From: Marinibacterium sp.
Lineage (GTDB): Bacteria; Pseudomonadota; Alphaproteobacteria; Rhodobacterales; Rhodobacteraceae
NCBI GenBank assembly: GCA_017643305.1
Contig: JAEPNQ010000001.1
Span: 115,900 to 179,899, forward strand
Length of the DNA: 64,000 bases
Direction: 5' to 3'
The notes below the pieces were generated by a model that was given only the letters and a program-made list of their open reading frames with translations, did not search any database and had not been told where the DNA came from. How positions within the stretch are numbered: the stretch's first letter is position 1; each line of letters begins with the position of its first letter. Shown in pieces: positions 9,019 through 16,796 of this stretch. Made by a program: the position numbers and the translations under genes.

Positions 9019-11475
9019 TCAGGTCAGCACCCCAGCCTCCTGCAAAGCGGCAATCCGCGTCGCGTCATAGCCTAACCAGTCCTGCAACACGGCCTCCGTA
9101 TCGCGCCCATATACCGGCGCCGCCCGTTGCACCTCTCCGGGGGTCCCACTCAGCTGGAACCGGCAGGCCTCATGGTGCGCCAGACTGCCATCGCCCCGGG
9201 GCATCGTCTGGAAATGGTCCCAGGCGGCCAGCAGTGCGTCCTTGGCCAGATCTGCCGCCGTCGCCGCCACCGCCGCCGCGACGCCAACGGCCTGCAATGC
9301 CGACGCCACCTCTGGCGCCGATCGAGATCTGCACCAATCGGCCAGTATCGTGTCAATCTCATCCAAATGCGCCACGCGCGCCGCCAACGTCGCAAATCGC
9401 GCCGCGCTCAGTTCCGGCACATCCACCACGCTGCACAAGGCTGCCCAATCCGCGTCCGACATCACGCTGATCGCGATCCAAGCACTGTCGCCCTCCGGCG
9501 TGGCACAGCGATAGCATTCATTCGGCACGATCAACTCATCCCGATTGCCGCGCGCTCGCGGCGCTTTGCCTGTCGCCGAAGCTTCGGCAAAGGCTTCAGC
9601 AATGAACTGCATCCCCACCTCGGCTTGCGAGATATCAAGCTTGCGCCCCTTGCCAGTGACCCGCCGATTCTCCAGCACCGCCAGCAGCACGGGTAACGCC
9701 AGACGCGGCCCGACATAATCCGTATAAGGCCCATATGGCCCCACCGGGTCCGCCCCCTCGCGGCCCGCCAGCATCTGCAGACCGGACATCGCCGCACCAA
9801 TGTTGCCGAACCCGGCCAACGCCGACCATGGCCCAGATTGCCCCATCAAAGAGGTGGAAAGCAGGATTATGCCCGGATTGACCGCTGCTAGCGCATCGTA
9901 TCCCAGGCCCCATTTTTGCATCTGTCCGGGTGCGAAACTCTCAACCACCACATCGGCCTTGGCGGCCAGCGCCAACACAATTTCCCGCGCCGCATCCTGG
10001 CTCATATCCAGCGTCAGGCCCAGCTTGCCCGCGTTGCAATTCTCAAACAGGCCCGACTTGTCCAGATCACGCACCCCGCCTGGAAATGGGCCAGTCAGGC
10101 GGGCGACCTCGGGTTTCTTGCGGCTTTCGATGCGCACCACCTCGGCGCCAAAATCGGCCATCATCCGGCCAATCATCGGCCCGGCCACAACCCAGGACAA
10201 GTCCAGCACACGCACATGATCCAGTGGCCGCGATGCGTCACCCGCCACTACAGCAGGCGCAAACACCTCCCACCCCGGCGCGGCGGCCAGCCAGCGCGCA
10301 GCGACCGCATCACCCCCCTGCCCAATCTCCGGCGCAGGCATTAGCGGCACAAAGCCTTCATCAAACCCCAGAGCAATCTTGCCCGGGAGACGCAACGCGC
10401 CCACCTGCTCAAAGAACCCGCGCGCAGCGGCATGGGGGCTGTCCAGCAAATCCGCCGCATCCATGATCGGCGCCAGCATCAACCGGTGCGTCAGGGCCAA
10501 CTCCACCGCCTCACGCTTGGTGATCCCAGCGAAAAAGGCGGCCACTTCGGTGCGGGCGGCCTCCATTTCTTCCTCGCTGATCTCGTCATTCTCGATCCGG
10601 GGCGGCAGCGTGATCCAGTCCCAGTCGACAAATTTCTGCGACACCACGCCTTTGTCACCCAGCATCCTGAACAGGTTGTTGGTGAACCGCCCTGCCGCCG
10701 GTCCCAGCGCAAGATGCATTTCCACCAAGCCATCTTTCACCGGCCATTTCGACCGCTGCGTGCGCGATCCGGAACCGGACAGGTCCAGCTCTTTCTTCTT
10801 CTTCGACTTCACCTCGGCCCGGAATACATAATTCGGATGACCGATCAAGCTGGCCATCGACAGGCTCAGCGTGCATTGCGTCGCCGACACCTGGGCCGAG
10901 CTGACGACCCGCTGCCCGCGCCCGCCACGCCGCCGTGCCTCCAGCGCTACCATAACACCGCACAGCGCGTCAGCGGCCGCATGGTGCCAGGCTTGCGGCA
11001 GGCTCAGCCGCGTTGGCACGCCCGCCTGGCTCTCAGTCGGATGCAGTGGCCCCCCGGCGGCCCAGATCGTAAGGTCGCTGGAAGCTAGACCCGCCTGTGG
11101 CCCAGTCAGGCCAAAGGGGGTCATGATCGCATGAATCAGCGCAGGATTGGCGGCCAGCAGGGCGTCACTGTCCAAAAATGGGTCAACGCCGGGTGTACCC
11201 GCCTCCAACACCACATCAGCCGCTGCGGCCAGCGTCTGCAAGCGTACAGGGTCCGCCGCGCGGTCCAGAACGACAGAGCTGCGCCCGGTACCATAGGTCT
11301 GCCAATAGAGCGAGGCACCACCATCCTCAAACGGCGGCTGGGCCCGTGCGGCATTACCAGCCGCAGGCTCCACCGTGAGAACCTCGGCCCCCATCAAGGC
11401 CAGCATACGCCCAGCCAACAAACCCCGGTGATCGGTCAGATCAAGGACCCGCAGGCCCGCCAATGCCCCCGCCAT
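9019..11475 (-). CDS. Double-domain family III CoA-transferase (CaiB/BaiF fusion)
   Basis: An 818-residue protein made of two CaiB-type units, about residues 1-390 and 410-818. The second unit is complete: VRVLDLSWVVAGPMIGRMMADFGAEVVRIE at its start, and GPYTDYVG whose Asp (about residue 585) aligns with the aspartate that forms the acyl-CoA anhydride in formyl-CoA transferase. At the matching place the first unit has Trp-His-His instead, so it is probably structural. These enzymes move CoA between carboxylates without ATP. ATG 11475 overlaps the thiolase stop by one base. Last gene of the MaoC-DUF35-thiolase operon, convergent with the ligase and hydratase remnant. Confidence 0.88.
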   Translation of the reverse strand: MAGALAGLRVLDLTDHRGLLAGRMLALMGAEVLTVEPAAGNAARAQPPFEDGGASLYWQTYGTGRSSVVLDRAADPVRLQTLAAAADVVLEAGTPGVDPFLDSDALLAANPALIHAIMTPFGLTGPQAGLASSDLTIWAAGGPLHPTESQAGVPTRLSLPQAWHHAAADALCGVMVALEARRRGGRGQRVVSSAQVSATQCTLSLSMASLIGHPNYVFRAEVKSKKKKELDLSGSGSRTQRSKWPVKDGLVEMHLALGPAAGRFTNNLFRMLGDKGVVSQKFVDWDWITLPPRIENDEISEEEMEAARTEVAAFFAGITKREAVELALTHRLMLAPIMDAADLLDSPHAAARGFFEQVGALRLPGKIALGFDEGFVPLMPAPEIGQGGDAVAARWLAAAPGWEVFAPAVVAGDASRPLDHVRVLDLSWVVAGPMIGRMMADFGAEVVRIESRKKPEVARLTGPFPGGVRDLDKSGLFENCNAGKLGLTLDMSQDAAREIVLALAAKADVVVESFAPGQMQKWGLGYDALAAVNPGIILLSTSLMGQSGPWSALAGFGNIGAAMSGLQMLAGREGADPVGPYGPYTDYVGPRLALPVLLAVLENRRVTGKGRKLDISQAEVGMQFIAEAFAEASATGKAPRARGNRDELIVPNECYRCATPEGDSAWIAISVMSDADWAALCSVVDVPELSAARFATLAARVAHLDEIDTILADWCRSRSAPEVASALQAVGVAAAVAATAADLAKDALLAAWDHFQTMPRGDGSLAHHEACRFQLSGTPGEVQRAAPVYGRDTEAVLQDWLGYDATRIAALQEAGVLT

Positions 11476-12620
11476 CACCAGCTGTCCTGATTGGTCAGCA
11501 CCACGGTCGCAGCGGCGCTGAACATGCCCCCAACCCCATGTACCACCGATAGTTTGGCATCCTCGACCTGCGCCGGGCTGATCCCGCGCATCTGGCGCAC
11601 GCCCTCCTGCAGCGCAAACATTCCATACATACCCGAATGCATATAGCTCAGCCCACCGCCATTGGTGTTCAGCGGCAGCTTGCCACCGAGCCGCGTGTGG
11701 CCTTCGGCGATGAACGCCCCGCCCTCGCCCGGCGCGACAAAACCAAGGTCTTCCAAACCATAGACCGGCAGGTGCGCAAAGGCGTCATAAACCATCAGAT
11801 GATCTACGTCGGCATGAGTGATCCCGGCACTGTCAAAAGCCATCTTGCCCGACACCCGGAACGCCTTGGACGAACTGAAGCTTTCCATCTGCGAAATCAT
11901 CGGCCCCTCAACACTTTCGCCACCCATGCCGCGCAGGTAGACCGGCTTGGTTGGGAAATCCTTGGCCCGCTCGGCACTGGTCAGGATCAACGCGCCGCCA
12001 CCATCACTAACCAGGCAACACATCAGCTTGCGGAAGGGCCATGCAATCATCTTGGAGTTCAGCACCTCGTCCACCGTCAGCGGGTCCCGCGCCGTGGCTC
12101 TCGGATGATGGGAGGCCCACTCACGTTGTACCACAGCGACCATGGCTAACTGTTCCTCGGTCAACCCGTCATCCTTCATCTTGCGAAGAACCGGCAGGGT
12201 GAACCGCGAAGGCGGAAACAGCGGGCCATAGATGGCTTCGAATTCCTGCTGCTGCATGGACGGGAATATCGGGCGGTGGTTGCGGTTATTGGACCTTCCG
12301 CTTTCGCCATGGGTAATTAACACGGTCTTGCACAGACCCATGGCAATCGCTGCTGCCGAATGGCGCACCAGCGTGATAAACGAACAGCCCCCGACTGAGG
12401 TGCCGTCATACCAGGTCGGCGTGATTCCCAGATACTGGATGATCTCGGCCACGTCATGTCCGGCGGTCGCCACACCGTCGATATCAGCCACGGTCAAAAC
12501 GCAATCAGCCATAGCATTCAACGCAGCATCCGCATGAAGGCCAGTCTGGGACAGTTCGGGCACCTTGCCCATCTTTGTGGTTTCAGCAGCGCCCACAATC
12601 GCGACAGAGGGCTGGGTCAT
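11475..12620 (-). CDS. Thiolase-like protein of the SCP-x/Ltp type (thiolase or retro-aldolase)
   Basis: A 381-residue thiolase-fold protein. Cys79 in SVGGCSF lies near the place of the thiolase nucleophile; NTNGGGLSYMHSG resembles the NxxGG...H loop; but the second catalytic Cys of classical thiolases is replaced by VVHGVGG, as in SCP-x and Ltp2-type proteins. VYDAFAHLPVYGLEDLGF is the conserved Tyr-bearing helix of that subgroup. Its neighbour is a DUF35 protein and then a MaoC hydratase. In actinobacterial steroid side-chain degradation, Ltp2 works only as a complex with a DUF35 protein as a retro-aldolase. Whether this copy is thiolase or aldolase is not decided by sequence. Start ATG overlaps the DUF35 stop (ATGA). 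Confidence 0.85.
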   Translation of the reverse strand: MTQPSVAIVGAAETTKMGKVPELSQTGLHADAALNAMADCVLTVADIDGVATAGHDVAEIIQYLGITPTWYDGTSVGGCSFITLVRHSAAAIAMGLCKTVLITHGESGRSNNRNHRPIFPSMQQQEFEAIYGPLFPPSRFTLPVLRKMKDDGLTEEQLAMVAVVQREWASHHPRATARDPLTVDEVLNSKMIAWPFRKLMCCLVSDGGGALILTSAERAKDFPTKPVYLRGMGGESVEGPMISQMESFSSSKAFRVSGKMAFDSAGITHADVDHLMVYDAFAHLPVYGLEDLGFVAPGEGGAFIAEGHTRLGGKLPLNTNGGGLSYMHSGMYGMFALQEGVRQMRGISPAQVEDAKLSVVHGVGGMFSAAATVVLTNQDSW

Positions 12621-13024
12621 GTCGCATCTCCGGCAGGCTTGAATTGCGGCACAGCCACGTCACCGCGCATCTCGAACGTCAATTCCAGCGGCATGTCCAG
12701 TTCCAGCGCTGCCGGATCAGGCGGACAACCGACGATGTTGGTCAGCATCTTCACGCCTTCCTCCAGCATCACCACCGCCACCACGAACGGCGGCTCATAG
12801 CCCGGCGCCGGCATCTGGTTGATCACATAGGAATACAGGCGGCCCTTTCCCGAGGCCTCGAAAATCTCGATATCCCGCGACCCGGTGCCGGGGCAGAAAG
12901 GGCGCGGCGGATAATAGACCTCTCCAGTTTTCTTGCAGCGCTGCAGCAGCAGCTTGCCCTCTTTCGCTCCGTCCCAATAAAACTGGGTTTCGGGATAGAT
13001 TGTTGGTACCTGCCGGTCACTCAT
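12617..13024 (-). CDS. DUF35 OB-fold protein, thiolase/aldolase partner
   Basis: A 135-residue protein with an N-terminal rubredoxin-like segment and a C-terminal OB fold (about residues 55-125). These proteins pair with SCP-x/Ltp thiolase-like enzymes and with some MaoC hydratases. The zinc-ribbon region reads QRCKKTGEVYYPPRPFCPGTG: the first and third of the usual four cysteines remain but the second and fourth are Thr, so a normal Zn site is unlikely. PPRPFCP is otherwise typical. Start ATG 13024 has AGGAG 8 nt upstream. Its stop overlaps the thiolase-like start, favouring equimolar production of a complex. Confidence 0.87.
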   Translation of the reverse strand: MSDRQVPTIYPETQFYWDGAKEGKLLLQRCKKTGEVYYPPRPFCPGTGSRDIEIFEASGKGRLYSYVINQMPAPGYEPPFVVAVVMLEEGVKMLTNIVGCPPDPAALELDMPLELTFEMRGDVAVPQFKPAGDAT

Positions 13025-13049
13025 ATTCCCACTCCTCAAGGATTTTGAG

Positions 13050-13910
13050 TCAGCCTAGCTTGGCTAATCCATTGTTCAAAACCACGACGCCGCGTTCCGG
13101 GACGCGGGCGCAGAACTGAACGACATCATGATCCCGCCACATCTCCGTACGCACTGTTTCTCCAGGATACACCGGCGATGTGAATCGCAGTTCCAGATGC
13201 TTCAGTACGGAAAAATCCCCATCAGCCAGCGCTTCGGTGATAGACCATGATGCCACGCCCAGCGTGCAGAGCCCGTGCAAGATGGGTCGGTCAAACCCTG
13301 CTTGCGCTGCCACTTCAGGATCGGCATGCAACGGGTTGAAATCGCCAGACAGACGATAGATCAGCGCCGCGCTTTCCAGCGTCTTGAAATCGAACACTTC
13401 GTCAGGTGTGCCTTCAGGGGCGGGTTGCACCGGTTTGACCGGCCCGTTTGGCCCGCCGAACCCACCATCGCCCCGCGCGAAAGACGTGGAGGCCACCGTA
13501 GCGATCCGTTGTCCGGTCTCTTGGTCGGTGAGTTCCCGTTCAGAATAAAGGAGGGCGCCGCGCCCTTCGCCCTTGTCGACGATACCTGTGATCTTGGTCT
13601 GGCCCAGCAGCGTCCCAGCCGCGGGCAGTGGCGCGTGCAGTGTCAGGCTTTGTTCCCCATGCAGGATTTTCTGCCATGTCAGTCCGGTGTCCGGCTGCAT
13701 CGCCCAGAAGCCGGGGTATGCAAGGACATTGACCATCGCAGGCAGTGCGCCAAACCCTTCGGCCCGCTCATACGTTGCCCGCAGATGCGATCGGCTCAGA
13801 GGGTCAGTACCCAACCCGAGGCCCAGCGCGTAAAGGATCGTATCCTTTTCTGTGTAGCTGTGTTCGATGACGGGGAATTCCCTTGTCATCAAGGCATCGT
13901 AGTCAATCAT
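13050..13910 (-). CDS. MaoC-like enoyl-CoA hydratase (double hot-dog)
   Basis: A 286-residue protein of the size of double hot-dog hydratases, which add water across the 2-enoyl-CoA bond. The C-terminal half has the hydratase-2 motif GDFNPLHADPEVA...FDRPILHGLCTLG with the catalytic Asp and His; the N-terminal half is the degenerate hot-dog. First gene of the operon MaoC-DUF35-thiolase-CoA transferase. ATG 13910 has GGGGAGG about 9 nt upstream. A palindromic operator shared with the divergent SDR/acyl-CoA dehydrogenase promoter lies 37 nt upstream, tying this operon to the left-hand cluster. Product would be a 3-hydroxyacyl-CoA for the SDR or for the thiolase-like partner. Confidence 0.9.
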   Translation of the reverse strand: MIDYDALMTREFPVIEHSYTEKDTILYALGLGLGTDPLSRSHLRATYERAEGFGALPAMVNVLAYPGFWAMQPDTGLTWQKILHGEQSLTLHAPLPAAGTLLGQTKITGIVDKGEGRGALLYSERELTDQETGQRIATVASTSFARGDGGFGGPNGPVKPVQPAPEGTPDEVFDFKTLESAALIYRLSGDFNPLHADPEVAAQAGFDRPILHGLCTLGVASWSITEALADGDFSVLKHLELRFTSPVYPGETVRTEMWRDHDVVQFCARVPERGVVVLNNGLAKLG

Positions 13911-13946
13911 TTAAAGCGTCCTCCCCTAACGCACATTTATGTATCT

Positions 13947-13973
13947 CGATAATCATTTGCAAGCTAATTATCG
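13947..13973. promoter_or_regulatory. Perfect-arm palindromic operator before the MaoC operon
   Basis: Arms CGATAAT and ATTATCG are exact inverted repeats separated by 13 nt. The internal 23 bases match the 6032-6054 site with one difference. Its TTGCAA core (13957-13962) could be the -35 of a leftward promoter, but the -10 (around 13934-13940) is poor. Probably bound by the island MarR protein (inference). Confidence 0.7.
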
Positions 13974-14093
13974 TCATCTATGATATTCCGAACTGGGTCG
14001 AAGGTGAGAGTCAAACCGGAGTTGGTTGTGACCAGGTTGCTGAATCCGATTTTAGTCAAGCTGACCCGTCACAGCGCCAGCGCATAGCTGTCG

Positions 14094-14993
14094 TCAGACG
14101 AGAAACCGACGCTCTGCAATCAAAGCCAGAAGATCGGCCAACGAAGCATCAACCGATTGGCCGGACGTATTCAGATGCGCCCCGGCCCGCGCATAAGACG
14201 CCTCACGAGACAACAGAATAGACTTCAGCTGTTCCATCGCATCCGGGTTTCCAGCCATTGGCCTTTCATCCCCCTGCGCGCGGACGCGGTCCATATGTTC
14301 CTGCGGAGCGGCCTTGATCCAGACCGTGTGGAAGGAATGCAGCAAACGCGCGTATGTCCGGGGTTCACCGACGATCCCACCGGCCACCGCCAACAACACG
14401 CGGTCGTTGTTTTCAACAACACCGTTCAGCGCGCGGGCTTCCAGCGTCCGGTACCCTTCGGTTCCGTAGAGGGCCATGATTTCGTCGATTGGCATGCCGC
14501 CATACGCAGCGATTTCGTCATTCAGTTCCAAAAACGGGATCTGCAGATGTTCAGCGGCAAGGCGGCCCAGGGTAGATTTTCCCGCACCCCGCAACCCGAT
14601 CAGGCAAATGCGATGCCCCCGTGCGGATCCGGCAGGTGTAACCCCCAGCATCCGCATGACTGCTTCCTGCGTGGCCGGATCTGCAGCAGAAAACAACCGG
14701 GCCACATCCGACCCGGTTGACCCTGACAGGAACCATTCCACCGGCGTATCCAGTGCCAGCGCAACGCGTTTTAGCAAACCAACAGAGATGTTGCCTTGAC
14801 CCGATTCCAACTGCGCCAGGTACCGGGGCGACACACCGGACAGTTCGGACAGCACCCGACGGGAGACATTTTTGCCTTCCCTGATCTGACGAACCCGTTT
14901 GCCGACCAGTTTCAGGAGTGAAGCAATCTGATCATCCAATGCCGAACCGGGAAGGTCCGGCTGCAGAATACCGTCGTTCGGCTCTGTCGGCAT
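14094..14993 (-). CDS. boxR: BoxR/BzdR-type regulator (XRE helix-turn-helix fused to shikimate-kinase-like domain)
   Basis: A 299-residue regulator, the size of BzdR. Residues about 30-90 form an XRE helix-turn-helix (SRRVLSELSGVSPRYLAQLESGQGNIS), and about 125-295 a shikimate-kinase-like domain with Walker A GLRGAGKST. In Azoarcus this architecture represses aerobic and anaerobic benzoate genes and is released by benzoyl-CoA bound to the C-terminal domain. ATG 14993 overlaps the stop of the small cysteine-motif gene (TGATG); no strong ribosome site precedes it, so coupled translation is likely. Position at the end of the box operon gives autoregulation. An upstream in-frame extension to 15101 is rejected because it overlaps that gene. 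Confidence 0.88.
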   Translation of the reverse strand: MPTEPNDGILQPDLPGSALDDQIASLLKLVGKRVRQIREGKNVSRRVLSELSGVSPRYLAQLESGQGNISVGLLKRVALALDTPVEWFLSGSTGSDVARLFSAADPATQEAVMRMLGVTPAGSARGHRICLIGLRGAGKSTLGRLAAEHLQIPFLELNDEIAAYGGMPIDEIMALYGTEGYRTLEARALNGVVENNDRVLLAVAGGIVGEPRTYARLLHSFHTVWIKAAPQEHMDRVRAQGDERPMAGNPDAMEQLKSILLSREASYARAGAHLNTSGQSVDASLADLLALIAERRFLV

Positions 14994-15205
14994 CAGGCGT
15001 CTGCCCGCCAGCCAGAGAAAACGCGGACAGACTGCAGCCCGGGGGACGAAGGTCTGACGACAATATCCGGCAAGGTCAGCGCTTCCATCAGCTCCTGACA
15101 CAGCCCGTCACATTCCAAACATCCAACGCATTGCGGAAGATCCAGAATTTCGCTGCCCAGCGCGACGGTGTGCGGCGCGTACCCTGCTTTACGTGCAATC
15201 ATCAT
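14993..15205 (-). CDS. Small protein with ferredoxin-like four-cysteine motif, between boxB and boxR
   Basis: A 70-residue protein that I cannot assign to a named family. After ALGSEILDLPQ comes CVGCLECDGLC, which has exactly the C-x2-C-x2-C-x3-C spacing of a [4Fe-4S] ferredoxin site, though no Pro follows the last Cys. It starts at ATG 15205 with GAGG 6 nt upstream (a second ATG at 15202) and its stop overlaps boxR. Located 58 nt behind boxB. Since BoxB needs electrons and boxA is missing here, an electron-transfer role is possible, but a zinc or structural site is an equally honest reading. Confidence 0.7.
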   Translation of the reverse strand: MMIARKAGYAPHTVALGSEILDLPQCVGCLECDGLCQELMEALTLPDIVVRPSSPGLQSVRVFSGWRADA

Positions 15206-15263
15206 CTTCGACCTCACGATTTTTCAGACTTGGTGGCATGGGCCCAACAGGTGGGCCCAAGCG

Positions 15264-16715
15264 TCAGGCCATGTGCAGTTTCACGTACTCGAAATCGCCC
15301 GCCTTATTATCGATGCCGACCTTTGGCGGTGCAATCCAGCTGGCGTATTTACCCGGTTCATAGCACGGAACCATTAGCGACTGGATAAAATCACCGTCTT
15401 CCTTGGTCGGCAGCCATTCACCTTTGCGCGCTTCCCATTCGGAATTGGAAATGATTTCCCCATCCGGGTTGGCTTTGATGGCCGAGAACACACCGATCTG
15501 ACGGTGGAACGCCTGGTCCGGCAGTTTCAATTCAAATTCGATTCCGGTGCGCGAGATTTGCTTGTTCCAACGGCGCAGACCGCCACTGGCGTCGCGGATA
15601 TAGTCATCGCGCAGGCGCATGTTGATGGCTGTCAGGGCTGGGGCATCTTCGGTTACGATCTGGCCGTCACGGATGCTTTTGACCAGATAGGTGTCGTTGG
15701 TCAGCTGGTGGTCATCTTCGATGCGGCTTTCCATGAACCGCCCTTTGATGCCCGCGTTGAACGCGTTTGCCGCGTTGGTCGACACTTCCTGACCAAACAG
15801 ATCCAGCGACAGGGTGTAGTGCAGGTTCAGCTTTTTCTGGATGGTGGGCAGATCGATCACGCCCAGGTCGCGCACCTTGCCGATCTCATACGGGTCGGTG
15901 ATGCCGGCGGCCTTCATCGCTTCGCAGGTGGCCTGCACGACCCGACCAACGCCGGTCTCGCCCACAAACATGTGGTGCGCTTCTTCAGTCAGCATGAACC
16001 GGCAGGTCCGGCTGAGCGGGTCAAATCCAGATTGCGCCAGGCTTTCCAGCTGCATCTTGCCATCACGGTCGGTGAAATAGGTGAACATAAAGAACGACAG
16101 CCAGTCGGGCGTTTCTTCGTTGAAGGCACCCAACATACGTGGCGCTTCTTCAGAGCCCGAGGACCGGCGCAGCAGATCGTTCGCCTCTTCGCGGCCGTCT
16201 TTGCCAAAATATTTCTGCAGCAGGTACACCATGGCCCACAGGTGGCGGCCTTCTTCCACGTTCACCTGGAACAGGTTGCGCATGTCATACAGCGACGGTG
16301 CGGTTAAGCCGAGAAACCGCTGCTGTTCGACTGAGCCCGGCTCGGTATCGCCCTGAATAACGATCAGGCGTTTCAGCATGTTGCGGTATTCGCCCGGAAC
16401 TTCCTGCCAGGCCAGCTCACCCTTGTGTTCACCACAGGGGATACGGCGGTCTTCGACCTGCGGGGCCAGCAGAACACCCCAGCGGTATTCCGGCATCTTT
16501 ACATAGTCAAACTTGGCCCAGCCTTTGGGGTCGACGCTAACGGCGGTGCGCAGGTAAACCATGCTTTCCTGGAAGTTTTGGGGGATCAGCTTGTTCCACC
16601 AGTCCAGGTATCCGGGGTGCCATTTTTCCAGGGCCTTCAGGACCTTTTTGTCCTCAGACAGCCCCACATTGTTCGGGATTTGAGTGTCATAGCTGACATT
16701 GATGAGATCGAGCAT
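15264..16715 (-). CDS. boxB: Benzoyl-CoA 2,3-epoxidase, oxygenase component BoxB
   Basis: A 483-residue class I di-iron oxygenase that inserts oxygen into benzoyl-CoA to give the 2,3-epoxide. Iron-ligand segments are VNVEEGRHLW (about residues 150-160) and LTEEAHHMFVGE (about 235-245), each with Glu and His spaced as in Azoarcus BoxB. The N-terminus (IPNNVGLSEDKKVLKALEKWHPGYLDWW) and total length match the family. ATG 16715 has AAGGAGAGG upstream. It follows boxC after 81 nt holding a hairpin. The reductase BoxA, normally its electron donor, is not encoded in the window. Confidence 0.96.
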   Translation of the reverse strand: MLDLINVSYDTQIPNNVGLSEDKKVLKALEKWHPGYLDWWNKLIPQNFQESMVYLRTAVSVDPKGWAKFDYVKMPEYRWGVLLAPQVEDRRIPCGEHKGELAWQEVPGEYRNMLKRLIVIQGDTEPGSVEQQRFLGLTAPSLYDMRNLFQVNVEEGRHLWAMVYLLQKYFGKDGREEANDLLRRSSGSEEAPRMLGAFNEETPDWLSFFMFTYFTDRDGKMQLESLAQSGFDPLSRTCRFMLTEEAHHMFVGETGVGRVVQATCEAMKAAGITDPYEIGKVRDLGVIDLPTIQKKLNLHYTLSLDLFGQEVSTNAANAFNAGIKGRFMESRIEDDHQLTNDTYLVKSIRDGQIVTEDAPALTAINMRLRDDYIRDASGGLRRWNKQISRTGIEFELKLPDQAFHRQIGVFSAIKANPDGEIISNSEWEARKGEWLPTKEDGDFIQSLMVPCYEPGKYASWIAPPKVGIDNKAGDFEYVKLHMA

Positions 16716-16741
16716 TTTGTGGTGTCCTCTCCTTTTGTCGG

Positions 16742-16762
16742 CGGAAACTTTGGGAGTTTCCG
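16742..16762 (-). other. Intercistronic hairpin between boxC and boxB
   Basis: CGGAAACT and AGTTTCCG form a perfect 8-bp stem with a 5-nt loop. A second small inverted repeat (TTTCTT/AAGAAA, 16770-16783) lies next to it. No T-run follows on the coding strand, so it is more likely an mRNA processing or stability element than a terminator. Confidence 0.5.
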
Positions 16763-16796
16763 GACCGATTTTCTTCCAAGAAACCGGTGTCTTCCG

